Below are positions 37,001 to 45,764 of a stretch of DNA of 64,000 bases, piece by piece. The translations under genes were made by a program, and so were the position numbers. The notes under the pieces were generated by a model. The model saw nothing but the letters and a program-made list of their open reading frames with translations, was not told the origin of the DNA and did not search any database. Position 1 is the stretch's first letter. Every line of letters begins with the position of its first letter. Source of the stretch: Caldithrix sp. GTDB lineage: Bacteria > Zhuqueibacterota > Zhuqueibacteria > Thermofontimicrobiales > Sulfurfontimicrobiaceae. Where the stretch lies: assembly GCA_020722815.1 (NCBI GenBank), contig DYKB01000012.1, positions 48,643-112,642 of the forward strand, given 5' to 3'.

Positions 37001-37681
37001 TTACACATAAATTTTTTCCTTCTTATTTTTCAAATATGCCTGATAATCTGGTTCCTCCTCGTCGGTTGATGAAACGATTATTGGTTTTGATTGATTATCT
37101 TCCTGACGTTCTTTTGATTCATTCACTTTCTTAACGATGACAAAACTGATTAATCCCAGTAAAATCAATCCTGAAAACACGCCAATCAAAATGAATTTCA
37201 AATTTGAAGTTGTTTTTTCAATCTTATCCGTGGATTCTGAAGCGTTTATTGCTAATAATGAGTCCGTTTTCACGACATCCTGTTGAGCTATTTCAGATTT
37301 AATGGTATCCGTAACGACAATCTGATTCTCGCCATTCCGGGCATTCGCCAGCATTATTTCCTGGGCTTTAATTAATTGATTGACGTGTGAAAAACTTCGG
37401 GCGCGATGTAACGCTTCAATAACTTCCCGACTGGGAACAAAGACCACCTCACCTGGAAAAACGAGATCTGAATTTGGTGCCCGATTAATCAAGGCTAATT
37501 CCTGCCAATATTTTGCAGTACCATAATATTTAAGCGAAATCTTGCTGAGATAATCACCGGGTTCAATAGAATATGTTGTCGGTTCATCCAGAATTTGTCG
37601 TTGACACCAACCGATAGCATCTGGTAACAGCATATAGCTCACTGAAAATAAAATGATGAGACTGAGTAAATACTTTTTCAT
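37001..37681 (-). CDS. LysM-domain membrane protein
   Basis: 226 residues from the ATG at 37681 (GGAG site six bases upstream; the frame continues upstream but adds no signal). Signal-type start MKKYLLSLIILFSVSYMLLP, then one LysM domain (about 37-82: YSIEPGDYLSKISLKYYGTAKYWQELALINRAP...VFPGEVVFVP) that would bind peptidoglycan, a linker, a transmembrane helix near 167-187 (FILIGVFSGLILLGLISFVIV) and a charged tail. Located downstream of the STAS-HATPase gene on the same strand, 441 bases away; the gap holds no gene that I can see. Confidence 0.82.
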   Translation of the reverse strand: MKKYLLSLIILFSVSYMLLPDAIGWCQRQILDEPTTYSIEPGDYLSKISLKYYGTAKYWQELALINRAPNSDLVFPGEVVFVPSREVIEALHRARSFSHVNQLIKAQEIMLANARNGENQIVVTDTIKSEIAQQDVVKTDSLLAINASESTDKIEKTTSNLKFILIGVFSGLILLGLISFVIVKKVNESKERQEDNQSKPIIVSSTDEEEPDYQAYLKNKKEKIYV

Positions 37682-38122
37682 ATCTAACTCCTTTATTATT
37701 AAATAAGCTGAACGGCTCCAATTTATTTTTGTTTTCACGCTTTCTGCCGATACCCAATGCAAGTGAAGTGCCAAACTTTTTACAAAAATTTTAAATAAGA
37801 TTTAACATTATTAAAATTATAAGGTTAAATGGTTAAACTGATTTAATAATGCTTTAAAATTTTTGATAACAACTATGTAATTTCGAAATTGTAATTGGAG
37901 GAATTTGATTTCTATTATATATTTAACTGACAAAAAATTAATGAGTTATGCCTGTTTAGAGAGGGTGTAAAATTTACATAGTTATTCAACCCGAAAAGTT
38001 CGTGGCCACGAAGACACAAAAAGAATTTAGTCATTCGTTTCTAGGTTTTGAATAGATAAACCAGAACCATCGGGTGAGATGTTTCGTGGGATTGAAGGCG
38101 TTGATTATTGTACTGCGAAGTA
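37682..38122. other. Intergenic region, nothing clear
   Basis: AT-rich, 441 bases between two minus-strand genes. A short self-complementary stretch (TTCGTGGCCACGAA, about 37999-38012) is the only structure noted. Confidence 0.4.
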
Positions 38123-39775
38123 TTAAAGAGGCTTTTTAAATTGTTCCAGATTTTTTATCAAAATCAATCGATTCCCATTTAATGGATCAGATTTATATTG
38201 AACCTGGTCCATGGACCGCTGGATGATAAACAGTCCAAAACCACCGGTTTTTCGATCCTGGACCGCTTTGTTCACATCATACTTTTTGGAATCGTCAAAG
38301 TTAAAACTTTCGCCCCAGTCCTGAATGATTATGATAAATCGTTGCAGATCAACTTGTACGGTCACCACAATCCATTCATCTGGATCCGAATGATAGGCGT
38401 GTTCAATGACATTCAGCGACGCTTCATAGACCGTCACTTTGATTTTGCCCAATTCTTTTTCCGGAATTCCCGCCTGACCGGCCAGATTAATCACAAAATC
38501 ACATATTTTGTAAAGGGATTCAATCTGGCTTTTTACCCGAATGCGAAATGCTCTGGGTTTCCTGGAATCGGTTTCTTTCTTTATTTTGATATTATTTGTC
38601 TCGATTACCGTATTTAATTTTTCTGAAGATTTTTCAGCAATATTTTTATCCGCTTGCGGATTAATGCCGTCCTTCTCGTTGGTGTGTCTATTTTCGGTGT
38701 TTGATGATGCTGGTCGTATTTTTTCCCCTGTTTTATGCAAAACATCAGGTTCAACCGTTAACTTTTCGGTCTGATGGAGAATAGATTGTGCGGGAATAAT
38801 GACTTCTGCTTCCGGTCGCGTGTTGGTTGTAACGGATGAATCACTTTTAACTGCTTCCGGCGTATTTTCAGACTTTTTATCATGAATAGATTTTTCCTGG
38901 ATTGCCTTCAGATCTGAAAAATTGATATCCGATGGCTGTTGTTCAATCTGTCTTCGTAATTCAGCAATTATTTTCTGAACCTCTTCGCGGGACATTGGTT
39001 GTTCTGTATGAACGGGCTTATCCGAATGGGGAGTATCGATTGAAATTTTATTTTGTCCTGTCGGATGACGTTCGGTTGGCAATTTTTCACCGGCCGCGAC
39101 TTCTGAAATTATTTCTTTAACAGGCAGTTGAGGTTCTTTTAATCTAAAAATATTCTGTTCAACCGTCAATTTTTCTGTTTTTTCAGGGCGGGATTCTTCA
39201 GATGGTGGTGTTGAGACGATATTTTCTTGCGGTACAGATTCCTTTTTTTCGGTTTCAGCCTCTTTTGGAGGTTCTCTGTCTTCGACTTTAGCTGAAATAT
39301 CCTCTTCATCCGGGACATCTATATCAAAAAAAGGAACTTTTTCTTCTTTGGGCGTTAAAATTTCTCCCGCTCGCATGGGAATTTCCGATTCGGGCAGCTT
39401 TTTTGATTTAGGTGTCAAAATTTCCAATTCCTGAATGGCTTCTTCGTCTGATTCCTCGGTAGCTAAATAATTTAGCGGGCTAAAAGTGACAAAATTATTT
39501 ATAGCAGAATGCGGCAGGCGAATTAAAATTACATTGCCACCAACTCGTCGGGTTTGGGCGGTAATCTCGATCAGAAAAGCAATCAAGCTTGGTGATGGAA
39601 ATTTTATTCGTTCCATATCAAAAATGACTTTATATATCCCGATTTTGAAGCAATTATCCAATAATTGCACCAAAAATGGCATGGCTTCGGTTACCTCGAC
39701 CCCCTTGTCAATGCTAATTTTAATTATATCATTGTGTTGGCCGATTCTTTGGATATTCACGACATGATCACTCAT
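38123..39775 (-). CDS. STAS - linker - HATPase fusion (partner-switch type regulator)
   Basis: 550 residues. The N-terminal 110 are a STAS domain like anti-anti-sigma factors (KVIFDMERIKFPSPSLIAFLIEI, with Ser at the usual phosphorylation region). Residues about 115-400 are a low-complexity, Glu/Lys/Ser-rich linker probably disordered. The last 140 are a RsbW-type HATPase (IKVTVYEASLNVIEHAYHS as the N-box, IIQDWGESF as the Asp-Gly-like G1 box, GGFGLFIIQRSMD as G2). Normally these are separate proteins that bind one another; here both are on one chain. It probably controls a sigma factor or another phospho-dependent partner; no sigma factor or PP2C phosphatase is adjacent. Confidence 0.85.
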   Translation of the reverse strand: MSDHVVNIQRIGQHNDIIKISIDKGVEVTEAMPFLVQLLDNCFKIGIYKVIFDMERIKFPSPSLIAFLIEITAQTRRVGGNVILIRLPHSAINNFVTFSPLNYLATEESDEEAIQELEILTPKSKKLPESEIPMRAGEILTPKEEKVPFFDIDVPDEEDISAKVEDREPPKEAETEKKESVPQENIVSTPPSEESRPEKTEKLTVEQNIFRLKEPQLPVKEIISEVAAGEKLPTERHPTGQNKISIDTPHSDKPVHTEQPMSREEVQKIIAELRRQIEQQPSDINFSDLKAIQEKSIHDKKSENTPEAVKSDSSVTTNTRPEAEVIIPAQSILHQTEKLTVEPDVLHKTGEKIRPASSNTENRHTNEKDGINPQADKNIAEKSSEKLNTVIETNNIKIKKETDSRKPRAFRIRVKSQIESLYKICDFVINLAGQAGIPEKELGKIKVTVYEASLNVIEHAYHSDPDEWIVVTVQVDLQRFIIIIQDWGESFNFDDSKKYDVNKAVQDRKTGGFGLFIIQRSMDQVQYKSDPLNGNRLILIKNLEQFKKPL

Positions 39776-39994
39776 GAATAGCTACTCAACTCTTCTCTAT
39801 ATATTATCTTTAAAACCAATCATTTACAGATAACAACACATCATAGATCGCAATGTCTCAAAAATTTCTTATCCTTCACCATAAATAACTATCCCCGGTT
39901 TAATCGACCCAATTTTTGACTAGAGCTTTCGCAAACCTGACAGATAAAAATCTGCAAAATCTGTGAAAGCGATGGTTTCACGTGAACTGTTTTT

Positions 39995-41512
39995 TTAAAC
40001 AGAACGAATTTCCCCCTGCGTACTGACAAATATACCGGCTTTCCCGGCCAGTGGACATTTCGTTACACAAATTCCGCAACCCACACATTTATCTTCCCGA
40101 ACGTATGGAAATTTAACGAGTACCTTCTCGCCGGTTGGTTTGATAACTTCTCTTTCTTCGAATTTAATCGCTTTATCTGAAACTGGACAATGCTCTTCAC
40201 AGACCAGACAATTCTCAAAACGATACCAGGGAATACAACGATTCTTATCAAACGATGCCGTGCCCATTTTCATCTGCTGTTTTTCAGCCACTGATAATTT
40301 CCGAATCGCACCAGTGGGGCAGACCTGACCACAGAGATTACAATTATATTCGCAATACCCGGTTCTGGGTACCGAAATCGGTGTCCAGATGCCTTCGAGA
40401 CCACTTTCCAGGCCAGCCGGCTGTAGACAACCACCGGTGGTTGAACAAATTCGGGTACATTCATGACACCGGAGACAGCGATCCAGAAATTCAGCTTCTT
40501 CCAATGCCCCCGGTGGTCGTATCGCCTCCCCATTTTGATTCCGGCTCAAAAATCCTGTTTTCAGTAGCCCAACGGTTACAATGCCAGATGCAACCGATTG
40601 AACAAACTGCCGTTTTGTCAAATCGACTTTAGACGAGGAAAATCCCCATTTAAATTTATAATGAATGCTATGCGATGGACAGGTGGCCACACAGTTCATA
40701 CATTCAATACATTCGACGGGATTGTTGGATGTAAAATCATCCTCAATTGCATTCATCTTACATTCCCGTTGACATTTACCACATTGGGTACAGGAAGCGT
40801 CTACCGTGCGTTGGAAAAGGCGATATTTTGAAAATATCCCCAGTAAAGCCCCCAGCGGACATAAATTTCGACACCAAAATCTGGGCGTTATTACGCCCAG
40901 TGATAAAATGCCGATGAATATTAAAAAATAAAGCACACTATTTCGAAAAAAATGCGGTACAACTGGCAAAAATTGACCTTGTAAAATATCATAAAGTTCG
41001 TAAACCGGTTCTTCCAGCCATTCGATTTTCATCGCGACTTGTAAGATACCATCGGTTAAAAACGTGAAAATTGGAAAAATCGTTGTGGTGAAAGTCCGTG
41101 TCAATAAAACAATCGGATCGAAATAGCCGACTAATTCTGTCGAAAATAGGGCTGAAATTAAAATTATCAGTAAAATGATAAATTTTAGTTTTCGATAGCG
41201 AAATGAGTTTTGATTTTTTTGTTTTTTTCGTCTCAGGTATCGATCACTACCATCAATAATTGTCCCGAATGGACAAATCCATCCACAGAAGAAACGTCCC
41301 CAAAAAATGGTGATGAATAGCAAAATCAATGCCGGAATGAATGTGGCGATAATCTGGCGTGCAGAAAGCATTGTTGTTATGGCAGCCAGCGGACTGAACC
41401 GCAAAAATAAATCTGGCGGCAGGAAAGATTCGAAAGGATAGGTTGCCTGAAAAAAAAGAAAAATAAATAACAATAAAAAAAAGATTTGAGATATTCTTCT
41501 GATTAAACGCAT
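39995..41512 (-). CDS. Membrane-bound polyferredoxin, NapH/NapG-like fusion
   Basis: 505 residues. The N-terminal part (1-230) has about five membrane segments and the NapH/RdxA-type CGWICPFG and CRNLCPLG motifs. It is followed by ferredoxin motifs: CTQCGKCQREC, CIECMNCVATCP, CLRCHECTRIC, CNLCGQVCP, the atypical CLVCEEHCP and CVGCGICVTKCP. So about six [4Fe-4S] sites are expected, in a layout like NapH followed by NapG on one chain. It should carry electrons between the quinone pool and a periplasmic or membrane partner. The DUF362 gene lies upstream on the same strand, a common pairing. Confidence 0.9.
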   Translation of the reverse strand: MRLIRRISQIFFLLLFIFLFFQATYPFESFLPPDLFLRFSPLAAITTMLSARQIIATFIPALILLFITIFWGRFFCGWICPFGTIIDGSDRYLRRKKQKNQNSFRYRKLKFIILLIILISALFSTELVGYFDPIVLLTRTFTTTIFPIFTFLTDGILQVAMKIEWLEEPVYELYDILQGQFLPVVPHFFRNSVLYFLIFIGILSLGVITPRFWCRNLCPLGALLGIFSKYRLFQRTVDASCTQCGKCQRECKMNAIEDDFTSNNPVECIECMNCVATCPSHSIHYKFKWGFSSSKVDLTKRQFVQSVASGIVTVGLLKTGFLSRNQNGEAIRPPGALEEAEFLDRCLRCHECTRICSTTGGCLQPAGLESGLEGIWTPISVPRTGYCEYNCNLCGQVCPTGAIRKLSVAEKQQMKMGTASFDKNRCIPWYRFENCLVCEEHCPVSDKAIKFEEREVIKPTGEKVLVKFPYVREDKCVGCGICVTKCPLAGKAGIFVSTQGEIRSV

Positions 41513-41616
41513 ATCTGGGCTTTCTTTTTTATGACGTGAATTTTTAAGGGCATTTTAGTGAGTTTAAAAAGGGTAAGTCCGCATCGCTAAATAGAGTCTT
41601 TCCGAAAACACCAGGT

Positions 41617-41735
41617 TTTCTCATTGCAAGGCATTTTTTTTCCCGAAGCAATCTCCTCTTAAACAAGCAGAGAGCTTCATCGCAAAACATGTCCTTAGCT
41701 CTTGTCGAAGGAAACGCTCCTCGCGATGACAACAT
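41617..41735. repeat. Dispersed palindrome (CATTGC...GCGATGAC type)
   Basis: TCTCATTGCAAGGC on the left and CTCGCGATGAC on the right, with GAAGCAATCTCCTC inside, resemble the copy at 42812-42898. It fills the gap between the polyferredoxin and DUF362 genes. Confidence 0.4.
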
Positions 41736-41757
41736 TGAATGAATTTTCGGATTAACA

Positions 41758-42678
41758 CTAAATAAGAACTTCTTTAATTTTTAATTTACTTAAATCGATT
41801 TCACCCAGTCCACGTCGGTTGGCACTTCTCAAAAAATCAAGTTCGATTGGTTTTAAGCCAAATAATGTGGCACCAAAAGCATCCACTGCGATTGTATTTG
41901 TACCAGCAATGATAGTGTTCATGGTTTTCACATCATCCAGACTTCCGCCTTGGGGCCCATTTCGGGTGAGAATCCGAACGGCATCCAGGATGGTCAATTG
42001 AGGCTTAATGATGGTGTTGATATCCGTAATTTTTTCGGGAAAGCCATTATGAAGTTGTCCCCGATTGCCACCGATAACGCCCATCAAATTTTTCATTGCC
42101 AAAGTTGCCTTACATAATGAGTGATGTTTCGCAATCGGCACATTGATAAAAACATCGGCCTCAAGTATATCTTTATAAAATTCCCAGGATTTAATCGCCT
42201 GTCCTTGAGGAATTGGAAGGGTTTTAAATCGATTTTCGAGAACATGACGCACTTTAGCACCCGCTTTTTCGGCGGCTACTTCAATCCCGCTGTTTTTATA
42301 CGCACGCTGTGCAACGGTTGCACTGCGATCAAAGACGGTCACTTTGGACGCCCCGGCCTCCTGACACATTTTAATAATTTCAACAACCACTTCTGGATTT
42401 GTATTGGCAGCCTGTTCTGGCCGGCGATCCCAGCCAATATTCGGCTTGACGATAACCGATTGTCCTTTTTTGACAAATTTTGACATTCCGCCCAACATTT
42501 CGACCACTTTTCGAACCATCTGTGCCGGTGTACCGTTTTTGACGACTGCCAAATCGAGCAATGAATTATCAGGATGAGCAATAGTATTGGCAGGTGACAG
42601 GAAAAGTGGCAGATTGGCCAGACTATAAGCACCCAGGCTTACTGTCCTTAAAAAGTTTCGTCGTGTGATATGATTCAT
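41758..42678 (-). CDS. DUF362-domain protein, exported
   Basis: 306 residues with Tat-like start TRRNFLRTVSLGAYSL. Motifs of the family: VIVKPNIGWDRRPEQAANTNPEVV, VFDRSA, VFINVPIAKHHSLCKATLAMKNLMGVIGG and LTILDAVRILTRNGPQGG. The domain is of unknown function and often linked to iron-sulfur proteins; here the polyferredoxin gene is next in the same direction, so a redox role for the pair is likely. There are few Cys residues and no ferredoxin motif in this protein. Confidence 0.88.
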   Translation of the reverse strand: MNHITRRNFLRTVSLGAYSLANLPLFLSPANTIAHPDNSLLDLAVVKNGTPAQMVRKVVEMLGGMSKFVKKGQSVIVKPNIGWDRRPEQAANTNPEVVVEIIKMCQEAGASKVTVFDRSATVAQRAYKNSGIEVAAEKAGAKVRHVLENRFKTLPIPQGQAIKSWEFYKDILEADVFINVPIAKHHSLCKATLAMKNLMGVIGGNRGQLHNGFPEKITDINTIIKPQLTILDAVRILTRNGPQGGSLDDVKTMNTIIAGTNTIAVDAFGATLFGLKPIELDFLRSANRRGLGEIDLSKLKIKEVLI

Positions 42679-42811
42679 GTTATTTTTCCTTTTTTAATGT
42701 TGTTATATAAACGTTAGCTTAATTTAACTTACAAATATTTATTAAAAGTTTCAAGTCAATTTTCTATAATTTAAAAGTATCCGCTCAATTTCTATGGGAA
42801 ATACTACGTCG

Positions 42812-42898
42812 GTCATTGCGAAGAGCGTTTTTGGGGACGAAGGAATCTCAATCATTATACAAGGGGATTGCTTCGGCAAAAAACACCTCGCAATGACA
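42812..42898. repeat. Dispersed palindrome (GTCATTGCGA type)
   Basis: GGTCATTGCGAAGAGCG and ACCTCGCAATGACA are inverted, with GAAGGAATCTC and GGATTGCTTCGGC inside. The rest of the 42679-43090 gap holds no gene. Confidence 0.5.
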
Positions 42899-43090
42899 GC
42901 GCTTTTCACCCTCAATTATTGACGGGATACCTTTAAAAGTTACTTTCGGTGTTTGAGAATATGAAAAACTTACAAAAAATTAAAAAAAGGATTGAATTTT
43001 AACTTTGGAATTCGTATTGATAGCTCTTATAACTGATATTTAAACTACTATTATTTATATTAAAACCAGGTATTTAAAAGGAGGAAAAGT

Positions 43091-43984
43091 ATGTCTCTTG
43101 ACCGTCGTGGCTTTTTAAAATTATCGACCGCTGCCGGCGTCGCTACAATGATTCCAGGTTGCAGTATGGAGGAGAAAAAGATGGGAACACCAACAAAAGC
43201 GATTCTTAAAATATCCTGTCAGGAAGGGGTTGCTCCCGGTGAGACTTTAACAGAAAAATTGGATTTTCTAGAGGCTAATGGATATGTTGGGATAGAGATT
43301 GGTGGACGCGGCCTTGTCGACCGGGTTGAAGAAATTCAAAAAGCACTTGAAGGTCGAACCATTAAAGTCAGTGCGATATGCGCCGGATTTAAAGGTGTTA
43401 TCATTTCCGAGAAAGAAGAAGTCCGGAAGGAAGCGATGCAGAGCATGAAGGAAATTTTAACGGCTGCTGGCGCCTTGGGCTCAACCGGCCTCATTATTGT
43501 CCCGGCTTTCAATGGCCAAACCCAGTTAGGACACCAGGAATCGCGGGAACTGCTGATTCCGTTACTTCAGGAACTGGGCGTACATGCGCAAAGTGTTAAT
43601 TCCCGAATATTGCTGGAACCCCTGAATCGAAAAGAAGCTCATTTCCTGCGGCAGGTTGCCGATGCCGCCGCGATTTGTCGTGATGTGAATAATCCGGCAA
43701 TTTGTTGCATGGGTGATTTCTGGCACATGACCTGGGAAGAAACCAATGATATGGGGGCTTTCATTTCGGCTGGAAACTATTTGCATCATGTTCATATTGC
43801 CAGCCGTAAGCGCCGAAAAATGCCCGGTGAAGATGAGGGTGATAATTATGTGGTTGGTTTCAAGGGACTGAAAATGATTGATTATCAGGACTATATCAGC
43901 CTGGAATGTGGTTCAGTTGGCGATAAAAAGGTTACCGTTCCGGCCGCGGCAAAATTAATCAAAGAGCAGTGGGAAATGGCGTAA
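43091..43984 (+). CDS. Sugar phosphate isomerase/epimerase-type TIM barrel, exported
   Basis: 297 residues. Tat-like start DRRGFLKLSTAAGVATMIPGC with a Cys suggests export, possibly with a lipid anchor. The body is an AP-endonuclease-2-type barrel: GYVGIEIGG, LLEPLNRKEAHFL, CCMGDFWHMTWEE, HHVHIASRKR and ISLECG supply the metal-binding acids and His. Members isomerise or epimerise sugars; the specific one is unknown. The AGGAGG ribosome site is strong. A terminator-like hairpin follows. Confidence 0.88.
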   Translation: MSLDRRGFLKLSTAAGVATMIPGCSMEEKKMGTPTKAILKISCQEGVAPGETLTEKLDFLEANGYVGIEIGGRGLVDRVEEIQKALEGRTIKVSAICAGFKGVIISEKEEVRKEAMQSMKEILTAAGALGSTGLIIVPAFNGQTQLGHQESRELLIPLLQELGVHAQSVNSRILLEPLNRKEAHFLRQVADAAAICRDVNNPAICCMGDFWHMTWEETNDMGAFISAGNYLHHVHIASRKRRKMPGEDEGDNYVVGFKGLKMIDYQDYISLECGSVGDKKVTVPAAAKLIKEQWEMA

Positions 43985-43999
43985 TTCAGTTAATTCGAC

Positions 44000-44039
44000 A
44001 ATAAACTGGTCTCCAGTTATTTTGAGCGGCCAGTTTATT
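44000..44039 (+). terminator. Hairpin after the isomerase gene
   Basis: AATAAACTGG and CCAGTTTATT are exact 10-bp inverted repeats, 20 bases apart, 16 bases after the stop codon; the second arm ends in a T-rich stretch. Confidence 0.6.
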
Positions 44040-44078
44040 CGTTCTGCATAAATTTTCTCACCTTAAATTTACTATTCT

Positions 44079-44292
44079 CTGAAATTTTAAAATGGAAATT
44101 GGTGAGTTCCTGAATCAATGAAAGACCCCCTCCTGCCTCCCCGAAATTCCAAAAAACGGAATTTGGGGGAGAGGAAGCCAGATTCTCTCCCCCATTTTCG
44201 CTTTTTGAAAATGGGGGAGATACAGAGGGGGTCAATTTTTCGCCAAAAACGACGTAACAGGAGAAAAAACATTTCATTTTAGAATTTTAGGT
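44079..44292. repeat. PAL1 palindrome, complete copy
   Basis: Ends CTGAAATTTTAAAATGGAAA and CATTTCATTTTAGAATTTTA, with GACCCCCTCCTGCCTCCCC and two hairpins (AATTCC/GGAATT and CATTTTCG/CGAAAATG). It is the uninterrupted counterpart of 47399-47852, where a MITE has entered the CTCCTGCCTC site. Confidence 0.65.
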
Positions 44293-44409
44293 ATTCTGAA
44301 AAATTTTCTTTAAATCTCTTGAATTATTCTGAAAAATTTCCTATACTTTACCAGAAAATGATTTTACATTATACTGATCAATTCAATCGAATCCAATGAA
44401 GGAGTATCC

Positions 44410-45177
44410 ATGAATCAATCCCATACCCGAGTCATTGGCGTCATTCCCGCGCGGTTTGCCTCGTCCCGATTTCCGGGCAAGGTGATGGCGCGAATCGCGG
44501 GCAAAACGATGATTCAGCGGGTTTACGAACAGGCAAAAAAATCCAGGTTACTGGATAAATTATTTGTAGCTGCCGACGATACGCGAATTATGGAACATGT
44601 CCAGCGTTTCGGTGGCCTGGCGGTCATGACCAGTATTCATCACAAATCCGGCACGGATCGTATCGCCGAGGCTGTGGAAAAGATTCCGGCCGACATTGTT
44701 GTCAATATCCAGGGCGATCAACCGCTACTCGATCCGCTGATGATTGATGAGGCCATTCAGCCATTGCTGGATGATGTGACGATTCCCATGTCGACAATTA
44801 AAACCCGAATTACCCGGACTGAAGACCTGAATAATCCCAATATCGTCAAAGTGGTGGTGGATAAGTTCGATTTTGCCCTCTATTTCTCACGATCACTCGT
44901 TCCATTCCCGCGCGATAATAAAGATAAAGTTGACGCTTATGAACATCTGGGACTTTATGTTTATCGGAAAGATTTTTTATTGAAATATGCAAAGATGCCT
45001 GCCAGTTATCTGGAACAGATCGAAATGCTCGAACAATTGCGGGTGCTGGAAATGGGATATAAAATTAAAGTCGTTGAAACCAAAAGTCAAAGTTTTGCAC
45101 GAGGAGGTTTCAGTGTGGACACACCCGAGGACAGGGAACGGGTGGAGAATTATATTGTGGAACATGGTCTGGATTAG
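44410..45177 (+). CDS. kdsB: 3-deoxy-manno-octulosonate cytidylyltransferase
   Basis: 255 residues, full length. It activates Kdo with CTP to CMP-Kdo for LPS inner-core synthesis in the cytoplasm. Visible: VIPARFASSRFPGKVMARIAGK at the nucleotide-binding start, VNIQGDQPLLDPLMID, the LYFSRSLVPFPRD loop and a C-terminal SVDTPEDRERV. GAAGGAG ribosome site ahead of the ATG. Its presence shows that the organism makes a Kdo-containing LPS. It stands alone between repeat-rich gaps. Confidence 0.95.
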   Translation: MNQSHTRVIGVIPARFASSRFPGKVMARIAGKTMIQRVYEQAKKSRLLDKLFVAADDTRIMEHVQRFGGLAVMTSIHHKSGTDRIAEAVEKIPADIVVNIQGDQPLLDPLMIDEAIQPLLDDVTIPMSTIKTRITRTEDLNNPNIVKVVVDKFDFALYFSRSLVPFPRDNKDKVDAYEHLGLYVYRKDFLLKYAKMPASYLEQIEMLEQLRVLEMGYKIKVVETKSQSFARGGFSVDTPEDRERVENYIVEHGLD

Positions 45178-45337
45178 AATTCTCCCGATTTTTGAAAGCA
45201 GATTGTGCGCAATCAAATCATAAATTTTTAGCTAAAAATGATTAAAATTGGCAAAACGCTGCGTACGCGTACACTACCGTACACTTTTTTATAAATTTTT
45301 TTTAAACTACACTTGTGACCCTAATTTTCTCCAAAAA

Positions 45338-45613
45338 GGCTCATCGTGTCCCATATCTTTTACTGGACACGGGGAGATGACAAATTCCCCTTCCCTATTT
45401 TGTTAGGGAAGGGGCCCGGGGATGGGTAAAAAAGGATGCGGACATAACAAAGAAATAATTTTTTAATTAAGTTTCATCGTGACAAAGATTAAAGTTAATT
45501 TTTATTTTTATCAACACTATTTTCTAACCCATCCCCCAACCCCTTCCCTCAAATCAGGGAAGGGGAGTGGCCCCTTCCCCGTTTCCAGTAAAAAATGTGG
45601 GTCAAGATCCGCC
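45338..45613. mobile_element. Element C copy 2, diverged
   Basis: Ends GGCTCATCGTGTCCCATATC and GATGTG-like ATGTGGGTCAAGATCCGCC are imperfect inverted repeats, matching 13722-13994. The inside pairs CCCCTTCCCT with AGGGAAGGGG twice. The flanking GGGAATCGCTACG recalls the palindrome that hosts copy 1. No gene lies between kdsB and the sulfatase. Confidence 0.5.
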
Positions 45614-45764
45614 CATTAAGGAAAGGGAATCGCTACGTCGGCTGTAGGGGTGAAAGTCAGAGTTGGCATAATCAAAAAGTGTATGGTAGCAAGTGTATGC
45701 TATGGTTTTAGACTGGATCCACTGTGAATAACCATTCATTTATGGCTTAATGAAAGGAAATCAA

